DNA from: Actinobacteria bacterium OK074
Lineage (GTDB): Bacteria; Actinomycetota; Actinomycetes; Streptomycetales; Streptomycetaceae
NCBI GenBank assembly: GCA_001298575.1
Contig: LJCV01000166.1
Span: 24,212-88,211 of the forward strand
Direction of reading: 5' to 3'
Length of the DNA: 64,000 nt
The notes beneath the pieces are model-generated. The model did not search any database. It saw nothing but the letters and a program-made list of their open reading frames with translations, and was not told where the DNA came from. How positions within the stretch are numbered: the first letter of the stretch is position 1; each line of letters starts with the position of its first letter. Below are positions 20,706-30,030 of the stretch, piece by piece. A program made the position numbers and the translations under genes.

Positions 20706-22330
20706 TGGGGTTCGCCCGTACGTGCTCGGTGGCGCTGGTCGGCGTCGAGGGAGTCGTCGTCGAGGTCCAGGCGGACCTGGAGCCCGGGGTCGCGGCGTTC
20801 ACGCTGGTCGGGCTGCCGGACAAGAGCCTCAGCGAGAGCCGGGACCGGGTCAGGGCGGCGGTGGTCAACTCCGGCGCCGACTGGCCCCAGAAGAAACTCA
20901 CCGTGGGCCTCAGCCCCGCGTCGGTGCCCAAGGGCGGCTCGGGGTTCGACCTCGCCGTCGCGTGCGCCGTGCTCAGCGCCGCCGAACGGATCGACCCCCG
21001 GGTGATCGCCGACATCGTCATGATCGGCGAACTCGGGCTCGACGGCAGGGTACGGCCCGTACGGGGCGTGCTGCCCGCGGTCCTGGCCGCGGCCGAGGCC
21101 GGATACGACCAGGTGGTCGTGCCGGAGTGCGCGGCGGCCGAGGCGTCCCTGGTGCCCGGGATCTCGGTGCTCGGCGTCCGCAGCCTCCGGCAGCTGATCG
21201 CCGCACTCGCCGACGAACCCGTACCCGAGGAGGAACCCGACGAGCAGGGCCGCCCGGACCCGCTGCTCGCCGGACTGCGCATGCCGGGCACCGGCGCGGC
21301 CACCGGGATGCACAGCATGGGCGCCACCCACCACGACCAGGGCCACGACCTGTCGGACGTCGTGGGACAGCTCTCGGCCCGTACGGCCGTGGAGGTGTCC
21401 GCGGCCGGCGGGCACCACCTGTTCCTCGAAGGACCGCCCGGCGCGGGCAAGACCATGCTCGCCGAACGGCTGCCCGCCGTGCTCCCCGCGCTCAGCCGCG
21501 AGGAGTCCCTGGAGGTCACGGCGGTGCACTCCGTGGCCGGACTGCTCCCCGCCGGGAAACCCCTGGTGGACGCCGCCCCCTACTGCGCCCCGCACCACTC
21601 GGCGACGATGCAGGCACTCGTCGGGGGCGGCCAGGGCATCGCCCGGCCCGGCGCGGTCTCGCTGTCCCACCGCGGAGTGCTCTTCCTCGACGAGGCACCC
21701 GAATTTCGCAGCCAGGCCCTCGACGCGCTGCGCCAGCCCCTGGAATCCGGGCACGTGGTGATCGCGCGCAGCGCGGGTGTCGTGCGGTTCCCGGCGAAGT
21801 TCCTCATGGTGCTCGCGGCCAACCCCTGCCCCTGCGGGCGCTTCTCGCAGCGCGACTCCCTGTGCGAATGCCCGCCCGCGGTCATCCGCCGCTACCAGTC
21901 CCGGCTCTCGGGGCCGTTGCTGGACCGCGTGGACCTGCGGGTCGAGGTGGAACCGGTCACGCGCTCGGAGCTGACCGCGGTTGGCGCGCGGGGCGAGTCG
22001 ACACGGACGGTGGCCGACCGGGTGCGGGCCGCCCGCGAACGGTCCACCGCACGGCTGGCCGGGACCCCCTGGCGCACCAACAGCGAGGTACCCGGCCGCG
22101 AACTGCGCAGCCGGTGGCACGCCGAACCCGGCGCCATGGACGAGGCCGAACGGGGACTGGAACGGGGCGCGCTGACCGCGCGCGGGCTGGACCGGGTGCT
22201 CCGGGTCGCCTGGACGGTCGCCGACCTGTGCGGACACGACCGCCCCGGCGCCGTGGACGTGGCCCTGGCCCTGCAACTGCGCACCGGAGTCCCCCGGGGC
22301 GTACCCATGATGATCGGCGCGCTGACGTGA
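20705..22330 (+). CDS. comM: Mg-chelatase-like AAA ATPase ComM/YifB
   Basis: 541 residues. An N-terminal Lon-protease-like domain (FTLVGLPDKSLSESRDRV) is followed by the AAA core with Walker A GPPGAGKTM and Walker B GVLFLDEAPEF, and a C-terminal Mg-chelatase-type helical domain. ComM is a hexameric helicase promoting branch migration in natural transformation of other bacteria; its role in Streptomyces is unclear. ATG 20705 overlaps the yraN stop; a GTG three bases earlier is an alternative. Its stop overlaps the dprA start. Confidence 0.93.
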   Translation: MGFARTCSVALVGVEGVVVEVQADLEPGVAAFTLVGLPDKSLSESRDRVRAAVVNSGADWPQKKLTVGLSPASVPKGGSGFDLAVACAVLSAAERIDPRVIADIVMIGELGLDGRVRPVRGVLPAVLAAAEAGYDQVVVPECAAAEASLVPGISVLGVRSLRQLIAALADEPVPEEEPDEQGRPDPLLAGLRMPGTGAATGMHSMGATHHDQGHDLSDVVGQLSARTAVEVSAAGGHHLFLEGPPGAGKTMLAERLPAVLPALSREESLEVTAVHSVAGLLPAGKPLVDAAPYCAPHHSATMQALVGGGQGIARPGAVSLSHRGVLFLDEAPEFRSQALDALRQPLESGHVVIARSAGVVRFPAKFLMVLAANPCPCGRFSQRDSLCECPPAVIRRYQSRLSGPLLDRVDLRVEVEPVTRSELTAVGARGESTRTVADRVRAARERSTARLAGTPWRTNSEVPGRELRSRWHAEPGAMDEAERGLERGALTARGLDRVLRVAWTVADLCGHDRPGAVDVALALQLRTGVPRGVPMMIGALT

Positions 22331-23529
22331 CGGGGGAGGAGGGGGAGCGGGGGTCGGTGGCGCGCGGTAGCGATCCGTCGGCGGCGGTGGAAGACGACCG
22401 TCTCGCGCGTGTCGCGCTCACCCGGGTGCTGGAGCCCGGGGACGAGGTCGCGGGCGCGGCCGTGCGGGAGTTCGGGGCCGGGGAGGTGGTGCGGCGCATC
22501 GTGGACGGGCGGGCGCCGCTGCCCGGGGTGTCCGGCAAACGCTGGGCCGGACTGCGGGCGCGCGCCGGGCGGATGCGACCCGAGGCCGACCTCGAACAGG
22601 CCCGGCGGGCCGGTGTCCGGTTCGTCTGCCCGGGAGACACCGAGTGGCCGGGACAACTGGACGACCTGGGCGACGCCCGCCCCACCGGCCTCTGGGTACG
22701 CGGACGGCCCAGCCTGCGCATGTGGGCCCTGCGCTCGGTCGCCGTCGTCGGCGCCCGCGCCTGCACCGAATACGGCGCCCACATGGCCGCCACCCTCGGC
22801 GCCGGCCTCGCCGAACGCGGCTGGGTGGTGGTCTCCGGCGGTGCGTACGGCGTCGACGGCGCCGCCCACCGCGGTGCGCTCGGCGCGGACGGCGCCACCG
22901 TCGCCGTACTGGCCTGCGGCGTCGACCAGCCCTACCCGCGCGGACACACCGAGCTGATCACCAGGATCGCCGAACAGGGGCTGGTCATCGGGGAGTTGCC
23001 ACCGGGGGAGCATCCGACACCGAGTCGGTTCATCCTGCGCAACCGGGTCATCGCCGCCCTCACCCGGGGCACCGTCGTCGTCGAGGCCGCCTACCGCAGC
23101 GGCGCCCTCACCACCGCACGGGCCGCCGACCGGCTGGGCCGGCACACCATGGGCGTACCCGGGCCCGTCACCAGCGGCCTCTCCGCCGGAGTGCACGAAC
23201 TGCTGCGCGGCGACGCCGTCCTGGTCTCCGACGCCGCCGAAGTCGTCGAACTCGTCGGCGACATGGGCGAACTCGCCCCCGACCGGCGCGGCCCCGTCCT
23301 GCCGCGCGACCTGCTCGACCCCGGCGCCGCCCGCGTCCTGGCCGCGCTGCCCGGCCGAAGGAGCGCCTCGGCCGAGGAGATCGCGCGGGAAGCGGCCACC
23401 TCGCACGACGACGCGGTCGGGAGACTGTACGAACTCCGATCGCTCGGCTACGTCGAACGACACGGCGACGGCTGGAAGTTGACACGCCAGGCGGTGATCT
23501 CGGTCCGGTCCGGGCGGGATCGGGGCTGA
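22327..23529 (+). CDS. dprA: DNA-processing protein DprA
   Basis: 400 residues. A helix-hairpin-helix-like N-terminus, a Rossmann-like core (VAVVGARACTEYGAHMA, VVSGGAYGVDGAAHRGAL, PSRFILRNRVIAALT) and a C-terminal winged-helix DML1-like domain. DprA loads RecA on single-stranded DNA. The GTG at 22327 overlaps the comM stop (GTGA). Intact and typical in length. Confidence 0.94.
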   Translation: MTGEEGERGSVARGSDPSAAVEDDRLARVALTRVLEPGDEVAGAAVREFGAGEVVRRIVDGRAPLPGVSGKRWAGLRARAGRMRPEADLEQARRAGVRFVCPGDTEWPGQLDDLGDARPTGLWVRGRPSLRMWALRSVAVVGARACTEYGAHMAATLGAGLAERGWVVVSGGAYGVDGAAHRGALGADGATVAVLACGVDQPYPRGHTELITRIAEQGLVIGELPPGEHPTPSRFILRNRVIAALTRGTVVVEAAYRSGALTTARAADRLGRHTMGVPGPVTSGLSAGVHELLRGDAVLVSDAAEVVELVGDMGELAPDRRGPVLPRDLLDPGAARVLAALPGRRSASAEEIAREAATSHDDAVGRLYELRSLGYVERHGDGWKLTRQAVISVRSGRDRG

Positions 23530-23799
23530 CCGTGCGTGTTCGGCCGTCCGGACGATCCCCGAAAGCCTTGGCAGTTACCGCAGTTGACGCTTCGCGCCGA
23601 TCACGCACGGCGATGGTCCGACCCCGTCGGGACACCCCGCGGGACCGCCCGGGGCCGGGCGGATCCCGCACCCTTCGCACACCGCAACACTTCAGTCACG
23701 CTACGCTCACGTGGATTCCGACTCAGACAGGCATCTCCACACCAGACCGACAGGTCACCAGTTACCACTGGTTCACGGCAGAACGGCACAAGGCGACGA

Positions 23800-24642
23800 A
23801 TGCCCCAGCACACCTCCGGGGCCGACCGGGCGGCGATCCCCGCGGCCGCCCGCGACGGCGAGAGCGTGCGCCCGCCCGCTCCCTCGACGCTCGACGAGTT
23901 GTGGCGCTCGTACAAGGAGACCGGCGACGAACGGCTGCGGGAGCAGCTGATCCTGCACTACTCGCCGCTGGTGAAGTACGTGGCCGGACGGGTCAGCGTG
24001 GGGCTGCCGCCCAACGTCGAGCAGGCCGACTTCGTGTCCTCCGGTGTCTTCGGACTGATCGACGCGATCGAGAAGTTCGACATCGACCGGGAGATCAAGT
24101 TCGAGACGTACGCGATCACCCGCATCCGGGGCGCCATGATCGACGAACTGCGGGCGCTGGACTGGATCCCCCGGTCGGTACGGCAGAAGGCACGCAACGT
24201 CGAGCGGGCGTACGCGACCCTGGAGGCACGGCTGCGGCGCACCCCCACGGAAGGGGAGGTCGCCGCCGAACTCGGCATCGCGGTGGAGGAACTGCACGCC
24301 GTCTTCAGTCAGTTGTCCCTCGCCAACGTGGTCGCCCTGGAAGAACTGCTGCACGTCGGCAGCGAGGGCGGCGACCGGCTGAGCCTGATGGACACGCTGG
24401 AGGACACCGCCGCGGACAACCCCGTGGAGGTGGCCGAGGACCGCGAACTGCGCCGCTTCCTCGCCCGGGCCATCAACACCCTGCCCGACCGGGAGAAGAC
24501 CGTCGTCACGCTCTACTACTACGAGGGCCTCACCCTGGCCGAGATCGGCAACGTCCTCGGAGTCACCGAGAGCCGCGTGAGCCAGATCCACACCAAGTCG
24601 GTGCTCCAGCTGCGGGCGAAACTGGCGGCGTTCGGGCGCTGA
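23800..24642 (+). CDS. whiG: Sporulation sigma factor WhiG
   Basis: 280 residues, FliA-like sigma factor controlling early aerial-hypha sporulation genes (whiH and whiI) in Streptomyces. Region 2 shows [17 protein letters not shown] and [19 protein letters not shown]; region 4 shows [22 protein letters not shown]. The ATG at 23800 opens MPQHTSGAD. The 270-base upstream gap after dprA holds the promoter but no recognisable operator. In known Streptomyces its activity is blocked by RsiG with cyclic di-GMP. The gene follows dprA directly here, without the extra genes I recall at this place in S. coelicolor. Confidence 0.96.
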   Translation: MPQHTSGADRAAIPAAARDGESVRPPAPSTLDELWRSYKETGDERLREQLILHYSPLVKYVAGRVSVGLPPNVEQADFVSSGVFGLIDAIEKFDIDREIKFETYAITRIRGAMIDELRALDWIPRSVRQKARNVERAYATLEARLRRTPTEGEVAAELGIAVEELHAVFSQLSLANVVALEELLHVGSEGGDRLSLMDTLEDTAADNPVEVAEDRELRRFLARAINTLPDREKTVVTLYYYEGLTLAEIGNVLGVTESRVSQIHTKSVLQLRAKLAAFGR

Positions 24643-24760
24643 CGAGCGTTTGCGGGGGCGGGGCGGCTCGCCGCGGCAGCGGGTCGCTGACCTCCGCGGA
24701 TCACGTCACAGTGGATCGAGTGCCTCCCCATGGCGGCGGTCCGTCCGTAAAGTGGATGCC

Positions 24761-25342
24761 GTGCCAAGGATTCGAGCGGCCTCCGTGGCCGAGCACCGGT
24801 CGATGCAGCGAGCGTCCCTCCTGGACGCGGCGCGTTCCCTGCTGTCCGAGGGCGGCACCGACGCCCTGACCTTCCCGGCCCTCGCCGAGCGCACGGGGCT
24901 CGCGCGGTCCTCCGTGTACGAGTACTTCCGCTCGCGCGCGGCCGTCGTGGAAGAACTGTGCGAGGTCGACTTCCCGGTCTGGGCCGCGGACGTCTCGGCG
25001 GCGATGGAACGCGCGGACACCCCCGAGGCCAAGGTCGAGGCATACGTACGGCAGCAACTGGCGCTGGTGGGGGACCGGCGGCACCGCGCGGTCGTCGCCA
25101 TCTCCGCGAGCGAACTGGACGCCGGAGCCCGCGAGAAGATCCGCGCCGCACACGGCGGACTGGTGACCATGGTCGTCGAGGCCCTCGCCGAGATGGGCCA
25201 CGCCCAGCCCCGCATGGCGGCGATGCTGCTCCAGGGGGTCGTGGACGCGGCGGTACGGCGGATCGAGTTCGGCGCGGTGGAGGAACCCGAGGTCATCACG
25301 GACGCGGCGGTCACGATGGCGCTGCGGGGAGTCCGGGGGTAG
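24761..25342 (+). CDS. TetR family transcriptional regulator
   Basis: 193 residues. The N-terminal helix-turn-helix is clear (LTFPALAERTGLARSSVYEYF, about residues 33-53), with a ligand-binding helical domain after it. The ligand is unknown. The GTG at 24761 lies just before VPRIRAASVAEHRSMQ; no strong ribosome site is visible, so a later start is possible. Downstream on the opposite strand is the truncated peptidase gene. Confidence 0.85.
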   Translation: MPRIRAASVAEHRSMQRASLLDAARSLLSEGGTDALTFPALAERTGLARSSVYEYFRSRAAVVEELCEVDFPVWAADVSAAMERADTPEAKVEAYVRQQLALVGDRRHRAVVAISASELDAGAREKIRAAHGGLVTMVVEALAEMGHAQPRMAAMLLQGVVDAAVRRIEFGAVEEPEVITDAAVTMALRGVRG

Positions 25343-25357
25343 GGGCCGGCCGTAGCG

Positions 25358-25700
25358 TTACGGCACCGCAGGCAGCGGCACCCCAGCCACCGGCAGCAGC
25401 CGCGAAGGCCCTCCGTCCAGCAGCCACCCCGGCAGCAGCGACAGCGGATTCAGGTACGTCTCGCCGCTGCGCAGGCCCCAGTGCAGGCAGCCCGCCGCGC
25501 AGTGCGCCGGCCCCGGCTCCAGTACGCCCACCACCTCGCCCGCAGCCACCGTGTCACCCTTCGCCACCGAGGCCCGTACGGGGCCGTACGTCGTCCGCAG
25601 GGGTGGTGCGCCCGTGCCCGCCAGCTCGATCGAGACCACGCCCCGGCCTGCCACCCGGCCCGCGAAGGACACCCGGCCCGCCGCCACCGCACGGACCGCC
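25358..25700 (-). pseudogene. M23 (LytM-type) peptidase, N-terminus missing
   Basis: Only the C-terminal ~114 residues of an M23 domain remain. It begins at VRAVAAGRVSFAGRV and contains HCAAGCLHWGL with the HxH-type zinc/catalytic pair near the C-terminus. The first zinc-binding histidine and aspartate (the HxGxD region), any signal peptide and the rest of the N-terminus are absent. Upstream (higher coordinates) the sequence switches abruptly to an ATPase gene on the other strand. In related genomes this gene runs intact towards rpsB. The frame happens to stay open to 25777 through the antisense of the ATPase gene. Confidence 0.75.
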
Positions 25701-25712
25701 GCGCGCACCGGT
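25690..25712. other. Fusion point between two conserved genome blocks
   Basis: M23 homology on the minus strand ends at about 25699, and ArsA-like ATPase homology on the plus strand begins at about 25701. No insertion sequence, tRNA or long repeat lies at the join; only GC-rich sequence with possible microhomology (GCCGCGCGCACCGG) is seen. Inference of a rearrangement breakpoint or an assembly join. Confidence 0.7.
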
Positions 25713-26807
25713 ACCCGTACGTTGCTGCTGGGGGCGGACCCCGTCGACAGTCTTGGTGTCGCCCTCGGCACGGCCACCGGTCAGGAGCCCGTGCGGGTCA
25801 CCGGGACCCTGACCGTCCGGCGGCCCGACCCCGCCACCGGCTTCCGGGAGGATCTCGCCGCGCTTCAGGAGCGTGCCGGTACCGTGCTCGATCTGCTCGG
25901 GGCCACCCGGCTGGATCCGGACGAGCTCACCCCGCTCCCCGGTGCCCATGAGCTCTCGCTCCTGCGCGCCCTGCGCGACGCCGCGCTGTCGGAGTCGTAC
26001 GACCTGCTCGTCGTCGACCTGCCGCCGGTCACCGAGGCGCTCGCGCTGCTCGCGCTGCCGGAGGAGCTCCGGCGCTACCTGCGCCGTCTGCTGCCGCCGG
26101 AGCGGCAGGCCGCCCGCGCGCTGCGGCCGGTGCTCGGGCGGCTCGCCGGTGTTCCCATGCCCGCCGAGTGGCTGTACGAGACCGCCGCCCGCTGGGACCT
26201 CGAACTCGCCGCCCTCACCGCCGTCCTGGCCGACCGCGGCACCGGCGTACACCTGGTCGCCGAGCCCGGCCCGGCCGCCGCCGACGCCGTCCGCACCGCC
26301 GCCACCGGCTTCGCCCTGCGCGGCCTGCGCGTCGAGAGGGTGCTCGCCAACCGCGTCCTGCCCGACGCCGCCGACCCCTGGCTCGGCGGCCTGGTCGCGC
26401 AGCAGCGCAAGACCGTGGAGGAGTGGCAGCAGTCGTACGACGACGTCCACATCGTTCCCCATCTCGGGCGTGATCCGCGTGGTGACGACGATCTCGCCGT
26501 ACTCGGGCTGCCCGCCGTCGGCCCGGCCCCGGCACCCGTCGAGTGGCCCGTCGTCGACCGGATCGCCGAGGACGGCGTGCTCGTCTGGCACATCCCGCTG
26601 CCCGGTGCGCGCCGCGAGGACCTCGACCTCGTCCGCCGCGGCGACGAACTCTTCGTCACCGCCGGGCCGTTCCGCCGGATCGTCCCGCTCCCCTCCGCCC
26701 TGCGCCGCTGCACCGTGGCCGGGGCCGCCCTGCGCGAGGGCGAGCTGCGCGTCCGCTTCGCGCCCGACCCCGAGCTGTGGCCCCGCCCCGCCACCGCGCA
26801 CCCGTGA
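25701..26807 (+). pseudogene. ArsA-like ATPase with HSP20-like C-terminus, 5' end missing
   Basis: About 368 residues from RTGTRTLLLGADPVDSLGVA to the stop. ArsA/GET3-like ATPases begin with a deviant Walker A (GKGGVGKT type) about 25-30 residues before the LLLxADP motif; that part is missing here. Retained are DLLVVDLPPVTEALALLALPE, the central helices and a C-terminal HSP20-like beta domain (VLVWHIPLPGARREDLDL). An in-frame GTG at 25551 lies in antisense M23 sequence and would give a chimeric start without a P-loop, so I treat the gene as broken. Confidence 0.7.
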
Positions 26808-26863
26808 ATCGGGTACCCCGTTCGGGTAACGTCGGGAGTACGAACCGCAGTCAGGAGTCCGCC

Positions 26864-27427
26864 ATGAGCGAAGAGCTCCCCACCCCCGACGCCGCTCACC
26901 AGGAGCCCGCCCGGGACCAGGCCGCCGAGGAGACGCACGAGGTGCGGACCACCGACGCCGACGCCTGGTCCACCGCCTGCGCCGAGGACCTCGCCGCCGA
27001 GAAGGCCCGCCGCCGCGCCCAGTACGGGCCCCCGCCCGGCTCCGCCGCCGAGGAGCTGCGCCGCCTCGTCGACACCGTGGCCGGGAAGCTGGACAAGCTG
27101 ACCGGCCTGCCCACCCCGCTGCTCGGCGCCGCCGCCTCGGGCGCGGCCCAGCAGGTGGTCCACCAGGTCGTTCAGCAGGCCAAGGCCGTCGTCGAACCGG
27201 TGATGGAGCGCAACCCGGACGTCTTCGACCACCTCGCCGCCGCCGGCTCCGAACTCCTCGCCGCCTACCGCTCCGCCGTCGAGGCCCAGGAACGCCGCTG
27301 GACCAGCCGCGACGTACCCGGCGCCCGCGCGTCCGGTGAGTCGCGTGACTCTCGCGAGTCCGGTGATTCGAGTGATCCGCGCGACGACGGGCAAGGGACC
27401 GGCGAGCAACGCATCGACCTCGACTAG
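26864..27427 (+). CDS. DUF5304-type protein, unknown function
   Basis: 187 residues, acidic at both ends. The central part has AEELRRLVDTVAGKLDKLTG and AAQQVVHQVVQQAKAVVEPVMERNPDVFDHL, amphipathic helices likely to form a coiled coil; the C-terminus is Ser/Asp/Arg repeats (SGESRDSRESGDSSD). The ATG at 26864 follows AGGAGTCC. It lies between the ATPase gene and glkA as in other Streptomyces; function unknown. Confidence 0.8.
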   Translation: MSEELPTPDAAHQEPARDQAAEETHEVRTTDADAWSTACAEDLAAEKARRRAQYGPPPGSAAEELRRLVDTVAGKLDKLTGLPTPLLGAAASGAAQQVVHQVVQQAKAVVEPVMERNPDVFDHLAAAGSELLAAYRSAVEAQERRWTSRDVPGARASGESRDSRESGDSSDPRDDGQGTGEQRIDLD

Positions 27428-27554
27428 AGGGCCCTCGCACGGCCCCGCGCCACCGCGTCGCGGGCCGTCCCACCTCCTCGGGAGCTGCCGGACACCCCCC
27501 GGCCCCCTCGGGTACGGTTGGCCGTAGCGGGGCTCGACCGAAACTGAGGGATTC

Positions 27555-28508
27555 ATGGGACTCACCATCGGCGTCGATATCGGCGGTACGAAGATCGCGG
27601 CCGGTGTGGTCGACGAGGAAGGACACATCCTCTCGACCCACAAGGTGCCGACCCCCGGCACGCCGGAAGCGATCGTGGACGCCATCGCCGCCGCCGTCGA
27701 GGGTGCCCGCGCGGGCCACGAGATCGTGGGCGTGGGCATCGGCGCCGCCGGATACGTCAACCGGCAGCGTTCCACGGTCTACTTCGCGCCCAACATCGAC
27801 TGGCGCCAGGAACCGCTGAAGGAGAAGGTCGAGGCCCGCGTGGGCCTCCCCGTCGTCGTGGAGAACGACGCGAACGCCGCCGCGTGGGGCGAGTACCGGT
27901 TCGGCGCCGGCAAGGGCCACCGCAACGTCATCTGCATCACGCTCGGCACCGGCCTCGGCGGCGGCATCATCATCGGCAACAAGCTCCGCCGCGGCCACTT
28001 CGGCGTGGCCGCCGAGTTCGGCCACATCCGGATGGTGCCGGACGGGCTGCTGTGCGGCTGCGGCTCGCAGGGCTGCTGGGAGCAGTACGCCTCGGGGCGC
28101 GCCCTCGTCCGGTACGCCAAGCAGCGCGCCAACGCGACCCCCGAGAACGCGGAGATCCTGCTCGCGCTCGGCACCGGCACCCCCGACGGCATCGAGGGCA
28201 AGCACATCTCGGTGGCCGCCCGCCAGGGCGACCCGGTCGCGGTCGACTCCTACCGCGAACTGGCCCGCTGGGCCGGCGCGGGCCTCGCCGACCTCGCCTC
28301 CCTGTTCGACCCGTCCGCCTTCATCGTCGGCGGCGGCCTCTCGGACGAGGGCGAACTGGTCCTGGACCCGATCCGCAAGTCCTACAAGCGCTGGCTGGTG
28401 GGCGGCAACTGGCGGCCGGTCGCAGACGTCATCGCGGCCCAACTGGGCAACGAGGCGGGGCTGGTCGGTGCCGCGGACCTGGCGAGAGAGCCCGATCCGA
28501 TCATGTAA
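27555..28508 (+). CDS. glkA: ROK-family glucokinase
   Basis: 317 residues. ATP-binding motif GVDIGGTKIAAG, and the ROK zinc motif CGCGSQGCWEQYASG with conserved cysteines. It phosphorylates glucose at the start of glycolysis, and in Streptomyces it also mediates glucose repression. The ATG at 27555 begins MGLTIGVDIGG. Tandem palindromes follow the stop (see the repeat at 28523). Confidence 0.96.
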   Translation: MGLTIGVDIGGTKIAAGVVDEEGHILSTHKVPTPGTPEAIVDAIAAAVEGARAGHEIVGVGIGAAGYVNRQRSTVYFAPNIDWRQEPLKEKVEARVGLPVVVENDANAAAWGEYRFGAGKGHRNVICITLGTGLGGGIIIGNKLRRGHFGVAAEFGHIRMVPDGLLCGCGSQGCWEQYASGRALVRYAKQRANATPENAEILLALGTGTPDGIEGKHISVAARQGDPVAVDSYRELARWAGAGLADLASLFDPSAFIVGGGLSDEGELVLDPIRKSYKRWLVGGNWRPVADVIAAQLGNEAGLVGAADLAREPDPIM

Positions 28509-28522
28509 ACCGCGCCTTACGG

Positions 28523-28561
28523 CGTTCCCCGCGCCCCTCGGTTTCAGGGGCGCGGGGAACG
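28523..28561. repeat. Palindromic intergenic repeat, second copy
   Basis: Perfect 16-bp arms 28523-28538 and 28546-28561 (CGTTCCCCGCGCCCCT) around a 7-base loop. Related to the element at 12592-12628. It likely terminates glkA transcription. Confidence 0.8.
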
Positions 28562-28633
28562 GTGCCCGCATCCCGCCGACCCGCGCTCGGCCAGACCCTC
28601 GTAACCCCCCCGTCACCAACTATCTTGATCCCC

Positions 28634-29386
28634 ATGGTGACGCCCCCACTGCCCAACTCCCTTACCGAACCCGACGGTTCAGCGGTCATCCGCGTCCTCG
28701 GCTACAACATCCGCTCGATGCGCGACGACACCGACGCCCTCGCCCGTGTGATCACCGCCTGCGCCCCGGACGTCGTACTGATCCAGGAAGCCCCCCGCTT
28801 CTTCCGCTGGCGCAAGAAGCTCGCGCGGCTCGCGCGCGCCTCGGACCTCGTCATCCTCTCCGGCGGCGGCACCGCCGCGGGGCCGGCCCTGCTGTGCGGC
28901 CTCCGGGCCACCGTCGAGCGCACGGAGGACGTCCTCCTTCCCCTCACCCCGGGCCAGCACCGCCGCGGCTTCGCGACCGCGGTCGTACGGTTCGGCGGTG
29001 TGCGCGTCGGTGTGCTCAGCTGCCACTTGAGCCTCCAGAAGCACGAACGTCACGAGCAGGCCGGGTTGCTCCTCGATCGGGTCGCCGATCTCGACGTGCC
29101 GTACGCCGTCGTGGGCGGTGATCTCAACGAGCGTCCCGGCGGGCGTACCTTCCAGCGGCTGACCGCCGAGCTTCAGGACTGCTGGGCCACCGCTCCCTGG
29201 GGTGCCGAGTACACGTCCACGCCCGCCGATCCCCATCAGCGGATCGACGCCCTCTTCGCCACGAAGGGGGTCGAGGTGCTCGGGTGCGGGGTTCCGGTCG
29301 GGCTGCCCGGGGTGACCGAGGCAGATCTGAGGGCGGCCACGGACCATCTTCCGGTCCTGGCCGCCCTCCGTGTCCCGGCTGTCTGA
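28634..29386 (+). CDS. Endonuclease/exonuclease/phosphatase-family protein
   Basis: 250 residues with the EEP fold motifs: RVLGYNIRSM with the metal-site asparagine, VVLIQEAPRF, LSCHLSLQKHERHEQ, VVGGDLNERPGG, and ATDHLPVLA at the C-terminus. It could cleave nucleic acid or a phosphodiester/lipid; the sequence does not decide. No signal peptide is seen. The ATG at 28634 has no strong ribosome site. Confidence 0.85.
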   Translation: MVTPPLPNSLTEPDGSAVIRVLGYNIRSMRDDTDALARVITACAPDVVLIQEAPRFFRWRKKLARLARASDLVILSGGGTAAGPALLCGLRATVERTEDVLLPLTPGQHRRGFATAVVRFGGVRVGVLSCHLSLQKHERHEQAGLLLDRVADLDVPYAVVGGDLNERPGGRTFQRLTAELQDCWATAPWGAEYTSTPADPHQRIDALFATKGVEVLGCGVPVGLPGVTEADLRAATDHLPVLAALRVPAV

Positions 29387-29397
29387 GCCGCCCGGGC

Positions 29398-30030
29398 TCA
29401 GACCACGGCGCCCCGCCCGGGGTCGTCACCGTCCTCGTCGTCCGTCTTCATGCGGAGCACCAGCGTGGCGAAGCCGCCGAGGAAGCCGCCGACGCCGACC
29501 GTCGTCAGCCACCAGGTCATCTCCCAGCCGAGCAGTACCGCCAGCAGGATCAGCAGCGGTCCGCCGAGCACCGCGAGCCACGCGAACTTCGCCGTCGTGT
29601 CGCCCGAGGGCAGCGGCGGCGGTTCCGGCGGTACGAAGTGGCCCTCGTCGTCCTCGTCGAAGTCCTCCTCAGCGGGGCTGGGCGTGCTGTAGTCGCGGGG
29701 GCCCACGCCGGGTGCGAAGGATACGGAGCTGCCCAGCGGCTTGGCGGGCGTGTCCTTCACGTCGTCGGCGCCGGCGCCGCTGCCCGCGCCGGCGGTGGTG
29801 TCGGAGTCGCCGGTGTCGGTGGTGTTGGTGTCCACCTCCAGCAGCGCCAGGTCCTCGATGGGCTTGAACGGCTTGGCCCCCGGCGGGTCCGGCGGCTCCT
29901 CGCCGTACCCGGCGACGATCGCCTCCCACGCGGCGGCCTCGTCGAACGGGACGTTCTGCTCGTCCGGCTCTTGGCCCTCCCGACCCTCCTGGCCCTCCCG
30001 GCCCTCGCGGTCGGAATCGTGCTCAGCCAC
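29398..30030 (-). CDS. Acidic membrane protein of unknown function
   Basis: 210 residues. A very acidic, disordered N-terminal 140 residues (with REGQEGREGQE repeats) is followed by two membrane segments (FAWLAVLGGPLLILLAVLLG and MTWWLTTVGVGGFLGGFATLVL) and a short acidic tail. No enzymatic motif. Its start overlaps the stop of the upstream lipase gene by 8 bases, so the pair is one operon. Confidence 0.82.
   Translation of the reverse strand: MAEHDSDREGREGQEGREGQEPDEQNVPFDEAAAWEAIVAGYGEEPPDPPGAKPFKPIEDLALLEVDTNTTDTGDSDTTAGAGSGAGADDVKDTPAKPLGSSVSFAPGVGPRDYSTPSPAEEDFDEDDEGHFVPPEPPPLPSGDTTAKFAWLAVLGGPLLILLAVLLGWEMTWWLTTVGVGGFLGGFATLVLRMKTDDEDGDDPGRGAVV

Noticed and set aside
25551..25700. GTG at 25551 as a genuine start of the ArsA-like gene
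   Set aside because: The first 50 codons are antisense to the M23 peptidase domain and carry no P-loop, so they are fusion sequence rather than the native N-terminus.
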